From contig CP076546.1 in assembly GCA_018889975.1 (NCBI GenBank), positions 2,418,001 to 2,482,000 of the forward strand: DNA of 64,000 bases. The letters are read 5' to 3'. The notes under the pieces were generated by a model. The model was not told the DNA's origin and searched no databases. It saw only the letters and a list, made by a program, of their open reading frames with translations. Shown here in pieces: positions 36,946 through 46,137 of the stretch (position 1 is its first letter; each line of letters begins with the position of its first letter). Both the position numbers and the translations under genes were made by a program. Source of the stretch: Bacillus sp. NP157 (GTDB lineage: Bacteria > Pseudomonadota > Gammaproteobacteria > Xanthomonadales > Rhodanobacteraceae).

Positions 36946-38907
36946 ATGGCCGTTCTGTTGAAGTGGACGATGGCGTTGGCCATCAGCACGGGCCTGGCCA
37001 CGGCGGCGCAGGCCGCCACGCTGGATGCGGCACGCCTTCCAAAGGTACGCGCGGCGACCTTTGAAGTCGTCGCCGCCAAGGCCGACGAAAGCAAGGTCGT
37101 CTACGACAAACCGCTGCCGGTCGACCAACTCTCGTACCAAGAGCGCACCGACCACTACCGCTCGCTCGGCACCGCCTTCGCCATCGGTGACGGACGCTTC
37201 GTCACGGCGTTCCATGTGTTCCTCGAAGGCATCGACTCGCTGCAGGGCCCGTTGATGCTGCGCGACGAGCAGGGCCACGTCTTCGCCATCGACAAGGTGC
37301 TGCGTTTCTCGCCGCAGGAAGATTTCGTGGAGTTCAGTCTCGCAAAGGCACCCGCGATCGTGCCGCTTGAGGCAGAGCGCTCGCCGGCCGTCAACGAAAC
37401 GGTATTCGCGGTCGGCAATGCACTGGGCACCGGCGTCGTGTTGCGCGATGGCCTGTACACCTCCGACACCCCCGAAGAGCTCGACGGCCGCTGGAAATGG
37501 ATGCGCTTCTCCGCACCGGCATCGCCCGGCAACAGCGGCGGCCCGCTCATCGACGACCAGGGCAAGGTGATCGGCGTGGTCCTGCGCAAGTCGGCGAACG
37601 AGAACCTCAACTACGCCCTGCCGATCTCGCGCGTGCTCGATGCTTCCGACCACGAGGCCAGCATCGACCTACCGCAGCACTTTAGCGTAGCGTTCGCCCG
37701 CGACACCCGCAGCAATCGCCTGCGCGACACCGTCGCCCTGCCGCTGGGCTACGCCGCGTTCAACCAGCGCCTGTCCACCCTGTTCAACAAAGCCAGTGCC
37801 GATGAAACGCGCGCCTGGCAGCACGACCACGCCGCGACGCTGTTCCCGCTCGGCAATGCGTCGCACGACCTGCTCGCGAAGGGCCCATGGACGCAGAGCC
37901 TGCCCGCGGTGACCAGGGAAGGCGACGACGGCACGTGGATCCGCACCGACCTGCGCCACGACCGCTCGCCCACCGCGAACAAGGGTTACATCGAGCAAGC
38001 CGGCATCGCCGACACGGTGCTCTGGCACATCCATTCCGAGGCCGACCAGCCGGGCCTGGGCCAGGGCGGCCGCCCGGTGATCGAGCAACTGCTCTCGCGC
38101 GGCAACATCACCCGCAGCGTCGGCCAGGAGAAGGTCCGCATCACCTCGCTGGGCGAGGCTATCGCCAGCGAACCGTTCACCGACCGGCTGGGGCGCAGCT
38201 GGCACGTGGACACCTTCGCCGTGCCCTTCATCGATGGGTGCATCGTGATCGCGACGACGCCGACGCCCGAGGGCGCGGTCGGCATGCTGCGCTTCGGTCG
38301 CGCCCGCGAGCGCATGCAGATCACCGACCAGCTGCGCCTGATGGCGGACATGGAAGACATCGCGTACCACGGCACGCTCGCCCAGTGGAAAGCCTTCACC
38401 AGCGCCGGTGCGCTGCCCACCGCGCTACGCGACACGTCGATCGGCAGCGACGGCAAGGTTGCGACACTGGCGACCGATGGCCTGCAGGCACGCTGGCCGG
38501 CGACTCTGGTGCCGCTCAATCCGCGCACCCAGGTCACCGTGGCGTCGTCGTGGACCGTCGAGAACGGCAACGCGGCCATCCACGCACGGCGGCTGGGCCT
38601 GTTGGAGGAGGACGCCCCCAACGCGACGGTGTACATCGACCGCTTAGAGCGCGCGGCCGAGGATTCGCCGCAGGAGGCACTCTCGCGCTGGGCCGACCTG
38701 ATGAAGCACGCGCACCCGCATGATGGCCAGCCGTACAACCACGACGACTGGCGCATCGTCAGCGAAGTCTACGATCCGGCACATCCGGACGCCGCACAGC
38801 ACGCGTACGTCATCAGCTATGCGCAGAAGGCCCAGCCGAGCGACGAGGACATGCGGGCGAGGCTGCACGAGGCACGCAGCGCCACGCGGTTGCCCGACGC
38901 GCCTTGA
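36946..38907 (+). CDS. Secreted trypsin-like serine protease, paralogue 1
   Basis: 653 residues. Signal peptide at about 1-24 (LAISTGLATAAQAATL). N-terminal chymotrypsin-fold domain at about 30-240 with His90 (FVTAFHVF), Asp126 (EDFVEFSL) and Ser197 (ASPGNSGGPLID). The remaining 400 residues have no domain I recognise, but the next gene shares them along the whole length. No PDZ domain, so it is not DegP-like. Periplasmic or extracellular. The substrate is unknown. Confidence 0.85.
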   Translation: MAVLLKWTMALAISTGLATAAQAATLDAARLPKVRAATFEVVAAKADESKVVYDKPLPVDQLSYQERTDHYRSLGTAFAIGDGRFVTAFHVFLEGIDSLQGPLMLRDEQGHVFAIDKVLRFSPQEDFVEFSLAKAPAIVPLEAERSPAVNETVFAVGNALGTGVVLRDGLYTSDTPEELDGRWKWMRFSAPASPGNSGGPLIDDQGKVIGVVLRKSANENLNYALPISRVLDASDHEASIDLPQHFSVAFARDTRSNRLRDTVALPLGYAAFNQRLSTLFNKASADETRAWQHDHAATLFPLGNASHDLLAKGPWTQSLPAVTREGDDGTWIRTDLRHDRSPTANKGYIEQAGIADTVLWHIHSEADQPGLGQGGRPVIEQLLSRGNITRSVGQEKVRITSLGEAIASEPFTDRLGRSWHVDTFAVPFIDGCIVIATTPTPEGAVGMLRFGRARERMQITDQLRLMADMEDIAYHGTLAQWKAFTSAGALPTALRDTSIGSDGKVATLATDGLQARWPATLVPLNPRTQVTVASSWTVENGNAAIHARRLGLLEEDAPNATVYIDRLERAAEDSPQEALSRWADLMKHAHPHDGQPYNHDDWRIVSEVYDPAHPDAAQHAYVISYAQKAQPSDEDMRARLHEARSATRLPDAP

Positions 38908-39002
38908 CCTGAGCATCGTCCTGCTTCAACCGGACCCCGCGCGCCCGCGTCCTGTACTGAGTCGGCCTCCGCCCCGCCATCCGGCATCTTCAATTCTCCC
39001 TG

Positions 39003-39034
39003 CCTGGTCGCGTACGCTGTAGCGACCAACCAGG
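39003..39034 (+). promoter_or_regulatory. Hairpin over the ribosome-binding site of protease 2
   Basis: TGGTCGC (39005-39011) pairs with GCGACCA (39022-39028), and CCTGG (39003-39007) can instead pair with CCAGG (39030-39034), which is part of the Shine-Dalgarno CAGGGG. Same position relative to the ATG as the hairpin of the first paralogue but a different sequence. Confidence 0.5.
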
Positions 39035-39044
39035 GGAAATGAAC

Positions 39045-41054
39045 ATGGCAGTTCTTGCGAAATGGACGATCGCGGCCGCGATCGGCCTGGCCTGCGCCGG
39101 CACCACGGCGGCGGCCGCCACCCTTGATGCGGCGCTGCTGCCGCGCGTCCGGGCCGCCACCTTCGAGGTGGTCTCGGCACGGGCCGACGACAGCAAGGTG
39201 GTGTACGAAAAGCCACTGCCGCTCGACCAGATGCCGTATCAGGAGCGCACCGACAAGTACGCGTCCATCGGCACCGCCTTCGCCATCGGCGACAACCGCT
39301 TCGTGACTGCCCTGCACGTGTTTGCCGACGGCATCGGCAGCCTGCGGGGCCCGCTTTCGCTACGCGACGAACAGGGCCACGTGTACGCCGTGGACAAGGT
39401 GCTGCGCTTCTCACCGCAGCAGGATTTCGTCGAGTTCAGCCTGGTCCAGCCACCCAGGGTGCAACCGCTCGAGGTAGAAGCGTCCCCGGGCACCAACGAG
39501 AGCGTGTTCGCCGTGGGCAATGCACTTGGCACGGGCGTCGTCCTGCGCGATGGCCTGTACACCTCCGACACGCCCGAGGAAGTGGATGGCCGCTGGAAGT
39601 GGATCCGCTTCTCGGCGCCGGCGTCGCCGGGCAACAGCGGCGGCCCGCTGATCGATGAGAAGGGCAAGGTCATCGGCGTCGTCCTGCGCAAGTCGCCCAG
39701 TGAAAACCTGAACTACGCGCTGCCCATCCATTACGTGCTGGATGCCTCGGACAAGGAAGCCGTGGTGGACCTGCCGCAGGATTTCGGCGTGGCCTACAGC
39801 ACGGAAACCCGCCACTCGCGCCTGCACGACAGCGTCGCGCTACCGCTGACCCAGGCGGCCTTCAACACCCGCCTCGCCACGATGGTCGATACCTCGCTGG
39901 CGAAGGAATCGCAGGCGTGGTTGAAGGAACGCGCCGCTACGCTTTATCCGCAGGGCGTCAAATCGCACGACCTGCTCACCCGCATTGCCTGGACGGGTAG
40001 CACCCCGGCGCTGATCAGCCAGGACAGCGCCGGCACCTGGGTTCGTCCGGCGGACGACAGTGCCGAGCGCTCGCCGCTGTCGAACAAGGGCTATATCGAC
40101 CACACCGCGCAGAACGACGTCGTGCTGTGGCATATCCACTCCGAGGCCGACGCACCGGCGATCACCGGTGGCCGCGCCGTCATGGACCCCTTCCTGACCC
40201 TGGGTTTCGTCACCCGTAAGGTGGGCCAGGAGCGGATCAAGGTCACCTCCCTCGGCGACCCCGCCTCGACGGAGACCTTTACTGACCGGCTGGGCCGCAC
40301 CTGGCACGCCGACGCGTTCAGCGTGCCCTTCCTCAATGCGTACCTGCTCATGGTGACCACGCCCGTCCCCGACGGCGCGGTGGGCATGCTGAAGGTGTCG
40401 ATGGCCAAGGATAAATTCGAGCACGCGTTGCAGATGCGGCTGATGACGGACATGGAAGACGTCGCCTACACCGGCACGCTCGCCCAGTGGCAGGCCTTCC
40501 TGGCCCATGGCGCACCCGCGTCCGTGCTGAAGAACGCCACGCTGGGCCACGATGGCCAGGGTGTGACACTGGCCATCGACGGCCTGCGCGCCCGCTGGCC
40601 CGCCAGCCTGGTGCCTGCCGGCACGCGCACCGACGTGGCGATGGCCAGCGGCTGGACGATGGAAGACGGCAAGGCCGAGCTGCATGTCGAACGCCTGGCG
40701 CTAAGCCAGGAGGATTCACCCAACGCGGTGGTTTACCTCGACAGGTACGAACGTCCCTTCGATGATTCGTCGCAAGCCGCCAACGATGTCTGGAACGACG
40801 TGGTGAAACACGCGCATCCCCGCGACGGCAAGCCGTATGAATCCGACGAGTGGCGCCTGATCACCCGTGTCTACGATCCGGCCCAGCCGCAGTCGGCGAG
40901 CCATGTGTATACGCTGGGCTACGGCCTGCGCGACAAGACCAGCGATGACGACATGAAGGCGCGACTGGCAGACGCGTCGCGTGGCACCGAGGTGCCGGGC
41001 GCGAAGGCGGCACCGGCAAACGCCACCGCCGCCGCAGCGCCGCCCAGCCCGTAA
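39045..41054 (+). CDS. Secreted trypsin-like serine protease, paralogue 2
   Basis: 669 residues, a tandem duplicate of the preceding gene. Signal peptide at about 1-25 (LACAGTTAAAATL). Catalytic triad His91, Asp127, Ser198. The shared unknown C-terminal region contains matching blocks, such as WHIHSEAD, FTDRLGR and VVKHAHPRDGKPY (MKHAHPHDGQPY in the first copy). It ends in an extra Ala/Pro tail. The second ATG (39045) is used: it aligns with the first paralogue and has the better spacing from AGGGG. The ATG at 39039 lies too close. Confidence 0.85.
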   Translation: MAVLAKWTIAAAIGLACAGTTAAAATLDAALLPRVRAATFEVVSARADDSKVVYEKPLPLDQMPYQERTDKYASIGTAFAIGDNRFVTALHVFADGIGSLRGPLSLRDEQGHVYAVDKVLRFSPQQDFVEFSLVQPPRVQPLEVEASPGTNESVFAVGNALGTGVVLRDGLYTSDTPEEVDGRWKWIRFSAPASPGNSGGPLIDEKGKVIGVVLRKSPSENLNYALPIHYVLDASDKEAVVDLPQDFGVAYSTETRHSRLHDSVALPLTQAAFNTRLATMVDTSLAKESQAWLKERAATLYPQGVKSHDLLTRIAWTGSTPALISQDSAGTWVRPADDSAERSPLSNKGYIDHTAQNDVVLWHIHSEADAPAITGGRAVMDPFLTLGFVTRKVGQERIKVTSLGDPASTETFTDRLGRTWHADAFSVPFLNAYLLMVTTPVPDGAVGMLKVSMAKDKFEHALQMRLMTDMEDVAYTGTLAQWQAFLAHGAPASVLKNATLGHDGQGVTLAIDGLRARWPASLVPAGTRTDVAMASGWTMEDGKAELHVERLALSQEDSPNAVVYLDRYERPFDDSSQAANDVWNDVVKHAHPRDGKPYESDEWRLITRVYDPAQPQSASHVYTLGYGLRDKTSDDDMKARLADASRGTEVPGAKAAPANATAAAAPPSP

Positions 41055-41074
41055 CCGCCGTCGTGTTACCCCGG

Positions 41075-41093
41075 GGGCGCCGCTCAGGCGCCC
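41075..41093. terminator. Hairpin between convergent genes, possible bidirectional terminator
   Basis: GGGCGCC (41075-41081), loop GCTCA, GGCGCCC (41087-41093), spanning the cyclase stop. No T tract on either side, so any termination would be weak or Rho-assisted. Confidence 0.35.
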
Positions 41094-42028
41094 TCGGCCA
41101 CCACGCGATGGCGGCCGCGTTCCTTCGCCATGTACAGACGCCGGTCGGCACGGCTGAGGAAGCCCAACACGTCGTCGTCATCCTTCGGCACCAGCGTGTT
41201 CACGCCGGCACTCAGGGTCAGGCGCTTGCCGGTGCCCGAGCCGGCGTGCGGGATCAGCGCCTTGTCGACGAGATCCAGGCAGCGCCAGGCCAGCGCCATG
41301 GCCGTGGCTTCGTCGGTGTTCGGCAACAGCAAGACGAACTCTTCGCCGCCGAAACGGCAAAGCAGGTCGTCGCTGCCACGGACGATGCCCGACAACGCAC
41401 TGGCCACCCGCTTCAGGCACTCGTCGCCTTCCAGGTGGCCGTAGCAATCGTTGTATTGCTTGAAGTAATCGATATCGAGCACGACCACGGACAACGACTG
41501 GCGCAGCGCCCGCGCGTCGCGCCAGCGCGCTTCCATCACCATGTCGAAACGGCGACGGTTGGCGACTCCGGTGAGGCCATCCTTGAACGAGAGTTCTTCG
41601 AGTTCGCGCTGCATGTCGAGCAGCTTTTCCTCGGTGCGCTTGCGCTCGCTGATATCGAACATGAAACCGATCAGCGCGTTCGGCGTGCCATCGTCGTTGC
41701 GCACCACGTGCACCACGTCGCGGATCCAGACGAACTCACCGTCCTTGCGCAGCGCGCGGTAGTCCGCTTCGTGGTCGATGCCCGCCTGCGACTGCGCGAC
41801 GCAGAAATTGAAGACCCACTCGCGGTCTTCCGGGTGCATGCGATCGGCCCAGTCCTGCACGGTCTGCCAGGATTGCGGCGACCAGCCGAGCAGTTCTTCG
41901 ATCTGCGGGCCGATGTAGGCAAAGCGCAGCGTGGCCCAGTCGATCTTCCAGGGAATGGCCCGGGTCGACTCCAGCAGGGTTCTGTAGACGCCGATGTCTT
42001 CGGCAAGGATGGCGTCGTCGATGCTCAT
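41084..42028 (-). CDS. PAS-GGDEF diguanylate cyclase
   Basis: 314 residues. A PAS_3-type sensor domain (about 10-125, WSPQSWQTVQDWADRMHPED), a short linker, then a GGDEF domain with FKDGLTGVANRRRFD, DIDYFKQYND and the active-site GGEEF. It should make c-di-GMP from GTP. The product-inhibition site reads RGSDDLLCRFGGEEF: one residue longer between Arg and GGEEF than the canonical RxxD spacing, so feedback inhibition may be weak. Cytosolic, with no membrane helix. One nt separates it from the next upstream gene. Confidence 0.93.
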   Translation of the reverse strand: MSIDDAILAEDIGVYRTLLESTRAIPWKIDWATLRFAYIGPQIEELLGWSPQSWQTVQDWADRMHPEDREWVFNFCVAQSQAGIDHEADYRALRKDGEFVWIRDVVHVVRNDDGTPNALIGFMFDISERKRTEEKLLDMQRELEELSFKDGLTGVANRRRFDMVMEARWRDARALRQSLSVVVLDIDYFKQYNDCYGHLEGDECLKRVASALSGIVRGSDDLLCRFGGEEFVLLLPNTDEATAMALAWRCLDLVDKALIPHAGSGTGKRLTLSAGVNTLVPKDDDDVLGFLSRADRRLYMAKERGRHRVVAEGA

Positions 42029-42029
42029 G

Positions 42030-42542
42030 TCAGTGATCCGGTGATTCCAGTACGTGTTCCGCCAATGCGACGCCTTCGAGCGGCAAACCGGCCAGCATCT
42101 CGAGGATCGCGAGGGTTTCCTCGGGAGCCTCGGCCAGCGCCTCGCAGCCATCCGCAATAGTGACGTAAATCCGGGGCGCACCGCCCTTTTCGCCACGAAC
42201 ATTTTCCATCAGCCACATGACACTCTCGGGCAGGCTGCGGCGCAGCGCGGCATGGTCATAGCGGCCGCGCATGCCCGCCGGGCTGAGGAACAGCTTCTGC
42301 ACGATGCTGGGGATCTCGCACCCACGCAGCACCGCCTGGCACGGCGCCGGGATAAAGAAGCCGGTGGCATCGACCAGCCCGATGTCCGCCACGGCATGAC
42401 CGCTGACCGAACACGCGCCCGCGGCGAGGTCTCCCAGCGAAAGGTCCAGGAAGAATGGATCGATCTGTTTATGCCGGGCCACCCGCGCCCGCGCCACGGC
42501 CAGCGCATCTCGCGCCAGCCGCCCTGCGTCCCCACCTGACAT
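42030..42542 (-). CDS. Conserved-looking hypothetical protein, about 170 aa
   Basis: Not recognised. Start at 42542 (MSGGDAGRLARDALAVARAR); an in-frame ATG at 42569 is equally possible. Soluble, with helical ends and a central stretch LVDATGFFIPAPCQAVLRGC. No signal peptide or metal-binding motif is clear. It ends one nt before the cyclase start, so it may be cotranscribed with it and act in c-di-GMP signalling. This is context only. Confidence 0.55.
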   Translation of the reverse strand: MSGGDAGRLARDALAVARARVARHKQIDPFFLDLSLGDLAAGACSVSGHAVADIGLVDATGFFIPAPCQAVLRGCEIPSIVQKLFLSPAGMRGRYDHAALRRSLPESVMWLMENVRGEKGGAPRIYVTIADGCEALAEAPEETLAILEMLAGLPLEGVALAEHVLESPDH

Positions 42543-42651
42543 CGCTAACCCCCACGGCCCCCCGGCCATGCCACTGAGTGTCTCACCATTATTTATCGGC
42601 TGGCGCGTGCCGGGCTTGAATGCCCGTCCTGTCGCGCAGGCGATGGCAGGG

Positions 42652-44070
42652 TCAGGCCCCGTCGCCCACGCACCAGGCCGTGGGTGGGCTGATCGCCTGG
42701 CTTTCGCTGGGGAGGACAGCACACGAGCGCGCGCGACCGCCCGGCGCGGTGAAGGCCTGCCAGAGCACGCTGCGGCCGTCGGCGAGGATCATCCAGGCTC
42801 GCTTATGCCCTTCCATGACAACGAAGGCATGGGCAAGCAGCGGTGAATCCGGCTGCACGTTCTTCAGTTTGCCCATCGCGTGCATCTGCTCGACGAACAA
42901 GGCGCGATCGGCGATTTCGTCGCCGTCGGAGGCGCCCGGTCGCTCGGTCGGCGTGTAGAACGCCCTGAAAACGCGGACCTCGCTCTTGCCGGCCGCTCGC
43001 TGCAGCGCGTCGCTGGCCGTCATCGTCGCCCAGCGCCGACCCACCTCGGCCATGTCGGCCGGGTCGATCCTGCCGCTGTGCAGGGGAATTCGCACGCCCA
43101 GCGCGAACTTGCCGGTGGTGTCCTTCGCCCGGAGATCGGCACGAAGGAAAGCATCGGGCGGGTTTGCAAAAGCGATGAGGTTGTCGAGGCGGAACGCCGT
43201 GCGAAGGTCGGCCACCGCTTCCGGCGCCTCGGCCTCGGCACGCAAGGCGCCAAGCTCCTCGCGGACGCCGCTGGCGATGTAACTGTCACCGCCCGGTGGT
43301 TTGGCCATGTCCATGAACCGGCTTCGGTTAGGCGAACCTTCCGGCAGGAGGTTGCCCACGGCGACCGGTAGCGCCGTGTCGAAGGTGGGCAGCTTGTCCG
43401 CATTTTCCCACGGTAGCAGCCACTGCATGCCCGAGGTCGAGCGATAGCTCACTCGGCGACCGTCGGCGAAGGTCGCCGACACGGTGACGAAGGGCTGGTC
43501 ATCGATGGCGAAGCCAGGGAAGCCGCGGCTCACGGCGGCGCGAAGTACCGCGGGGTTGCGAAACCCATCGCGCCACGCGCGGATGCGCTGGCGAAAATCG
43601 TCCGTGGTCGCGCGTGGCAAGAGCTCGGCTTCCTTGCCATCAAGCCATGCCTGCATCCGGCCGGCGTCGATGTTCACGGCCGCAAGGTCGACACTTTCCA
43701 GCAGGGGCGCACGTAGCGCCGTGGCGAGCGCTTCCACCCGTGCCACGGGCACCGGCGCATCGACGCGGGTCGTGACCTCGTGCTTATAGGAGATCCCAGC
43801 GGTGCCACGCATCCGGTAGCCATCGCCTTCCCGGGTCACGCGCCACGTGGCGGTGTCCGGCACGTCGATGCCCAGGCCCCTCCATTCGTCCCTGATCTCC
43901 AGGGACACCAGTGCCAGCGAGCCCGACGCCACAGGCGTGGCGGATGCCGACGGCGGCGCGGCGCGAGGCACGCCCGCGGCGGGCGGCGACTTGCCACACG
44001 CCGCGACCATCCCGGCGATGCACAGCACCAGGATGACGCGGCCAGCGAAGCGCTGGGAACGTGGAATCAG
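42652..44070 (-). CDS. Putative lipoprotein of unknown function with non-ATG start
   Basis: 472 residues if started at a CTG at 44070, which overlaps the upstream stop as CTGA (44067-44070). This gives a proper lipoprotein signal: IPRSQRFAGRVILVLCIAGM then VAAC with Cys at about 25. No ATG, GTG or TTG fits in frame without cutting the signal. The mature part starts with a Pro/Ala-rich linker and contains two alternating alpha/beta regions without known motifs. It probably sits in the outer or inner membrane facing the periplasm. A sequencing error near 44.07 kb is the other explanation. Confidence 0.62.
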   Translation of the reverse strand: MIPRSQRFAGRVILVLCIAGMVAACGKSPPAAGVPRAAPPSASATPVASGSLALVSLEIRDEWRGLGIDVPDTATWRVTREGDGYRMRGTAGISYKHEVTTRVDAPVPVARVEALATALRAPLLESVDLAAVNIDAGRMQAWLDGKEAELLPRATTDDFRQRIRAWRDGFRNPAVLRAAVSRGFPGFAIDDQPFVTVSATFADGRRVSYRSTSGMQWLLPWENADKLPTFDTALPVAVGNLLPEGSPNRSRFMDMAKPPGGDSYIASGVREELGALRAEAEAPEAVADLRTAFRLDNLIAFANPPDAFLRADLRAKDTTGKFALGVRIPLHSGRIDPADMAEVGRRWATMTASDALQRAAGKSEVRVFRAFYTPTERPGASDGDEIADRALFVEQMHAMGKLKNVQPDSPLLAHAFVVMEGHKRAWMILADGRSVLWQAFTAPGGRARSCAVLPSESQAISPPTAWCVGDGA

Positions 44071-44513
44071 GGCATTTCCGTAAACGCGGGCGGCTCCAGC
44101 GCGGCCCGTTCGAACTGCCGCAGGGCCATCGCGCCGCGCAGGGCATGCAGGAATGCCAGCCAGAGCAGGATGCCCACGATGACGCCGAACAGCGCGTTGG
44201 GCTGGGTGGTCCACTGCCAGATCTTCTCGAAAGTGAAAAGGATCAGGGAGATCCACGCCGCGACCAGCGAATGGCGATAAAGGAACACGCCGAGCACGGC
44301 GAAGATGGTGCCGTCGACCACCACCGAACCGGACGCACCGAGAGGCGCGGCATGGCCTGGACCGGAGAGGAGGATCCATGCACCGATGCCGATATTGACG
44401 ACCGCGACGAAGGCGGCGGCGATCACCCCGCCCTTCATGGCCTGCTGGGCGTCGGCGCGATTGCCGAACGTCGGCCACAAACGATTATCCGAAAAATCCG
44501 ACCTGCGAGACAT
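44067..44513 (-). CDS. Small integral membrane protein, unknown function
   Basis: 148 residues with about four membrane helices: VIAAAFVAVVNIGIGAWILL, VDGTIFAVLGVFLYRHSLV, AAWISLILFTFEKIWQW and ALFGVIVGILLWLAFLHALR. GAGGAG precedes the ATG at 44513. Its stop overlaps the presumed start of the lipoprotein gene, which suggests that the two are translated together. Confidence 0.7.
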   Translation of the reverse strand: MSRRSDFSDNRLWPTFGNRADAQQAMKGGVIAAAFVAVVNIGIGAWILLSGPGHAAPLGASGSVVVDGTIFAVLGVFLYRHSLVAAWISLILFTFEKIWQWTTQPNALFGVIVGILLWLAFLHALRGAMALRQFERAALEPPAFTEMP

Positions 44514-44760
44514 GCTCACTCCTCTTTCCCTGGTCCGGACGCATGCGACGACGCACGACCCTTGGCGTCGTTGGGTGGTTGGTCCGTTAGCCCCCTGTGC
44601 GCCCATGCAGGCGCCAGCGGGTCCGAGCTTAGATCGCCGGGGCATCGTCGCGCCACTACCCGCGCATGGGATGGTCGTCACACACCCGGCCGTGCTAAAG
44701 GAACCATGCTGACGCGGGCACCCGCGGCCCACCCTTCCCGGTGCAAGGAACCCTCGCCCC

Positions 44761-45951
44761 ATGAACCTCGTGCGTGCCCGCCTGATCTGTTTCGTAGCCT
44801 TCGGCCTTGCCCTGCTTTCCACCATCGCCTCCGCAACCGATGCGCCTGCCGGGGCGACGCCGCAGATGGGCTTCAACAACTGGAACTCTACGCACTGCCG
44901 CGACGAGTTCGACGAGGCGATGATCCGCGGGATCGCCGACAAGTTCGCCAGCCTCGGCCTGAAGGACGCGGGCTACACCTACGTCAACGTGGACGACTGC
45001 TGGGCCAACTGGCAGCGCGGCGCCGACGGCAGCCTGCAGCCGAATCCGAAGCGCTTCCCCAGCGGGATGAAGGCGCTCGCCGACTACATCCACTCACGCG
45101 GCCTGAAGTTCGGCGTCTACTCCAGCGCGGGCACCTCGACCTGCGAGCCACTGCAGGAAAATCGTGGCTTCCCGGGCGGCCTCGGCCACGAGAAGCAGGA
45201 CGCCGCCTCGCTCGCGGCCTGGGGCGTGGATTACCTCAAATACGATAACTGCCACAACGAGAAGGTCGACGCGAAGCAGCGTTATACCGCCATGGCCGAG
45301 GCCCTGCGCGCGACTGGGCGGCCGATCTTCTACAGCCTGTGCGAGTGGGGCGAGAACAAGCCCTGGCTGTGGGCGGCAAAGGCGCCGGTGATGGCCCAGT
45401 CCTGGCGGACCACCGGCGACATCACCGACACCTACGAGTCGATGCTGAAGATCTTCAGGCAGAACGTCGTGCTCGACGCCTACGCCAGCCCGGGCCACTG
45501 GAACGACCCGGACATGCTCGAGGTCGGCAACGGCGGCATGACCGACGTCGAGTACCGCAGCCATTTCAGCCTGTGGTCGATCATGGCGTCTCCCCTGCTG
45601 ATCGGCACCGACCTGCGCACGATCAAGCCGGCAGCCCTGCAGATCCTGCTCAACAAGGAAGTGATCGCTGTCGACCAAGACCCCCTCGGCATGCAGGGCA
45701 AGCAGGTCCGCGACGCCGGCGGCGTGCACGTCATCGTCAAACCGATGAAGGACGGCAGCAAGGCCGTGGTCGTGTTCAACGAGACGGGCAAGCCCGTGGA
45801 CGCGAGGGTAGCCACGAGCGAGATCGGGCTCGCCGCGGGCACGTACCACGTGCGTGACCTGTGGGCCCACGCACAGGTCGACGGCGATGGTTCGCTCACG
45901 GTCACCCTGCCCGCCCATGCGACGGCGATCTACCGGATCACCCGCCGCTGA
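44761..45951 (+). CDS. Secreted alpha-galactosidase (GH27)
   Basis: 396 residues. Signal peptide at about 1-25. TIM barrel with PQMGFNNWNSTHC at the start, nucleophile Asp162 in DYLKYDNC and acid/base Asp251 in WNDPDMLEVGN. DPLGMQGKQV then leads into the C-terminal beta domain. It hydrolyses terminal alpha-galactosides, as in melibiose, raffinose or plant galactomannan. No sugar transporter or regulator is adjacent. It could alternatively act on alpha-N-acetylgalactosamine, but the family default is galactose. Confidence 0.92.
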   Translation: MNLVRARLICFVAFGLALLSTIASATDAPAGATPQMGFNNWNSTHCRDEFDEAMIRGIADKFASLGLKDAGYTYVNVDDCWANWQRGADGSLQPNPKRFPSGMKALADYIHSRGLKFGVYSSAGTSTCEPLQENRGFPGGLGHEKQDAASLAAWGVDYLKYDNCHNEKVDAKQRYTAMAEALRATGRPIFYSLCEWGENKPWLWAAKAPVMAQSWRTTGDITDTYESMLKIFRQNVVLDAYASPGHWNDPDMLEVGNGGMTDVEYRSHFSLWSIMASPLLIGTDLRTIKPAALQILLNKEVIAVDQDPLGMQGKQVRDAGGVHVIVKPMKDGSKAVVVFNETGKPVDARVATSEIGLAAGTYHVRDLWAHAQVDGDGSLTVTLPAHATAIYRITRR

Positions 45952-45973
45952 GCGCGCGGGCGACCCGCGAGGC

Positions 45974-46003
45974 ATAAAAAAAGGCGCCCCATTGGGACGC
46001 CTT
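45974..46003 (-). terminator. Intrinsic terminator of tRNA-Pro
   Basis: On the minus strand AAGGCGTCCC, loop AAT, GGGGCGCCTT (one G-T pair), then TTTTT. It starts 11 nt after the tRNA 3' end and also faces the end of the alpha-galactosidase gene. Confidence 0.85.
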
Positions 46004-46013
46004 CTTCGAATAA

Positions 46014-46090
46014 TGGTCGGGGTGGCGAGATTCGAACTCGCGACCACTACACCCCCAGCGTAGTGCGCTACCAGGCTGCGCTACACCCCG
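46014..46090 (-). tRNA. tRNA-Pro, anticodon GGG
   Basis: 77 nt with encoded CCA. Acceptor stem CGGGGTG pairs with CACCCCG, the D arm contains AGCGCAGCCTGGTAGCGC, the anticodon loop is CTGGGGG (U33, anticodon GGG), and the T arm is GCGAGTTCGAATCTCGC. It closes the pheST-ihfA-merR block, its usual place in this group. Confidence 0.95.
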
Positions 46091-46137
46091 ACAAGCAAAC
46101 GATTGTAGCAGCTTCGCCCCGGCCTGCGGAAGCAGGA

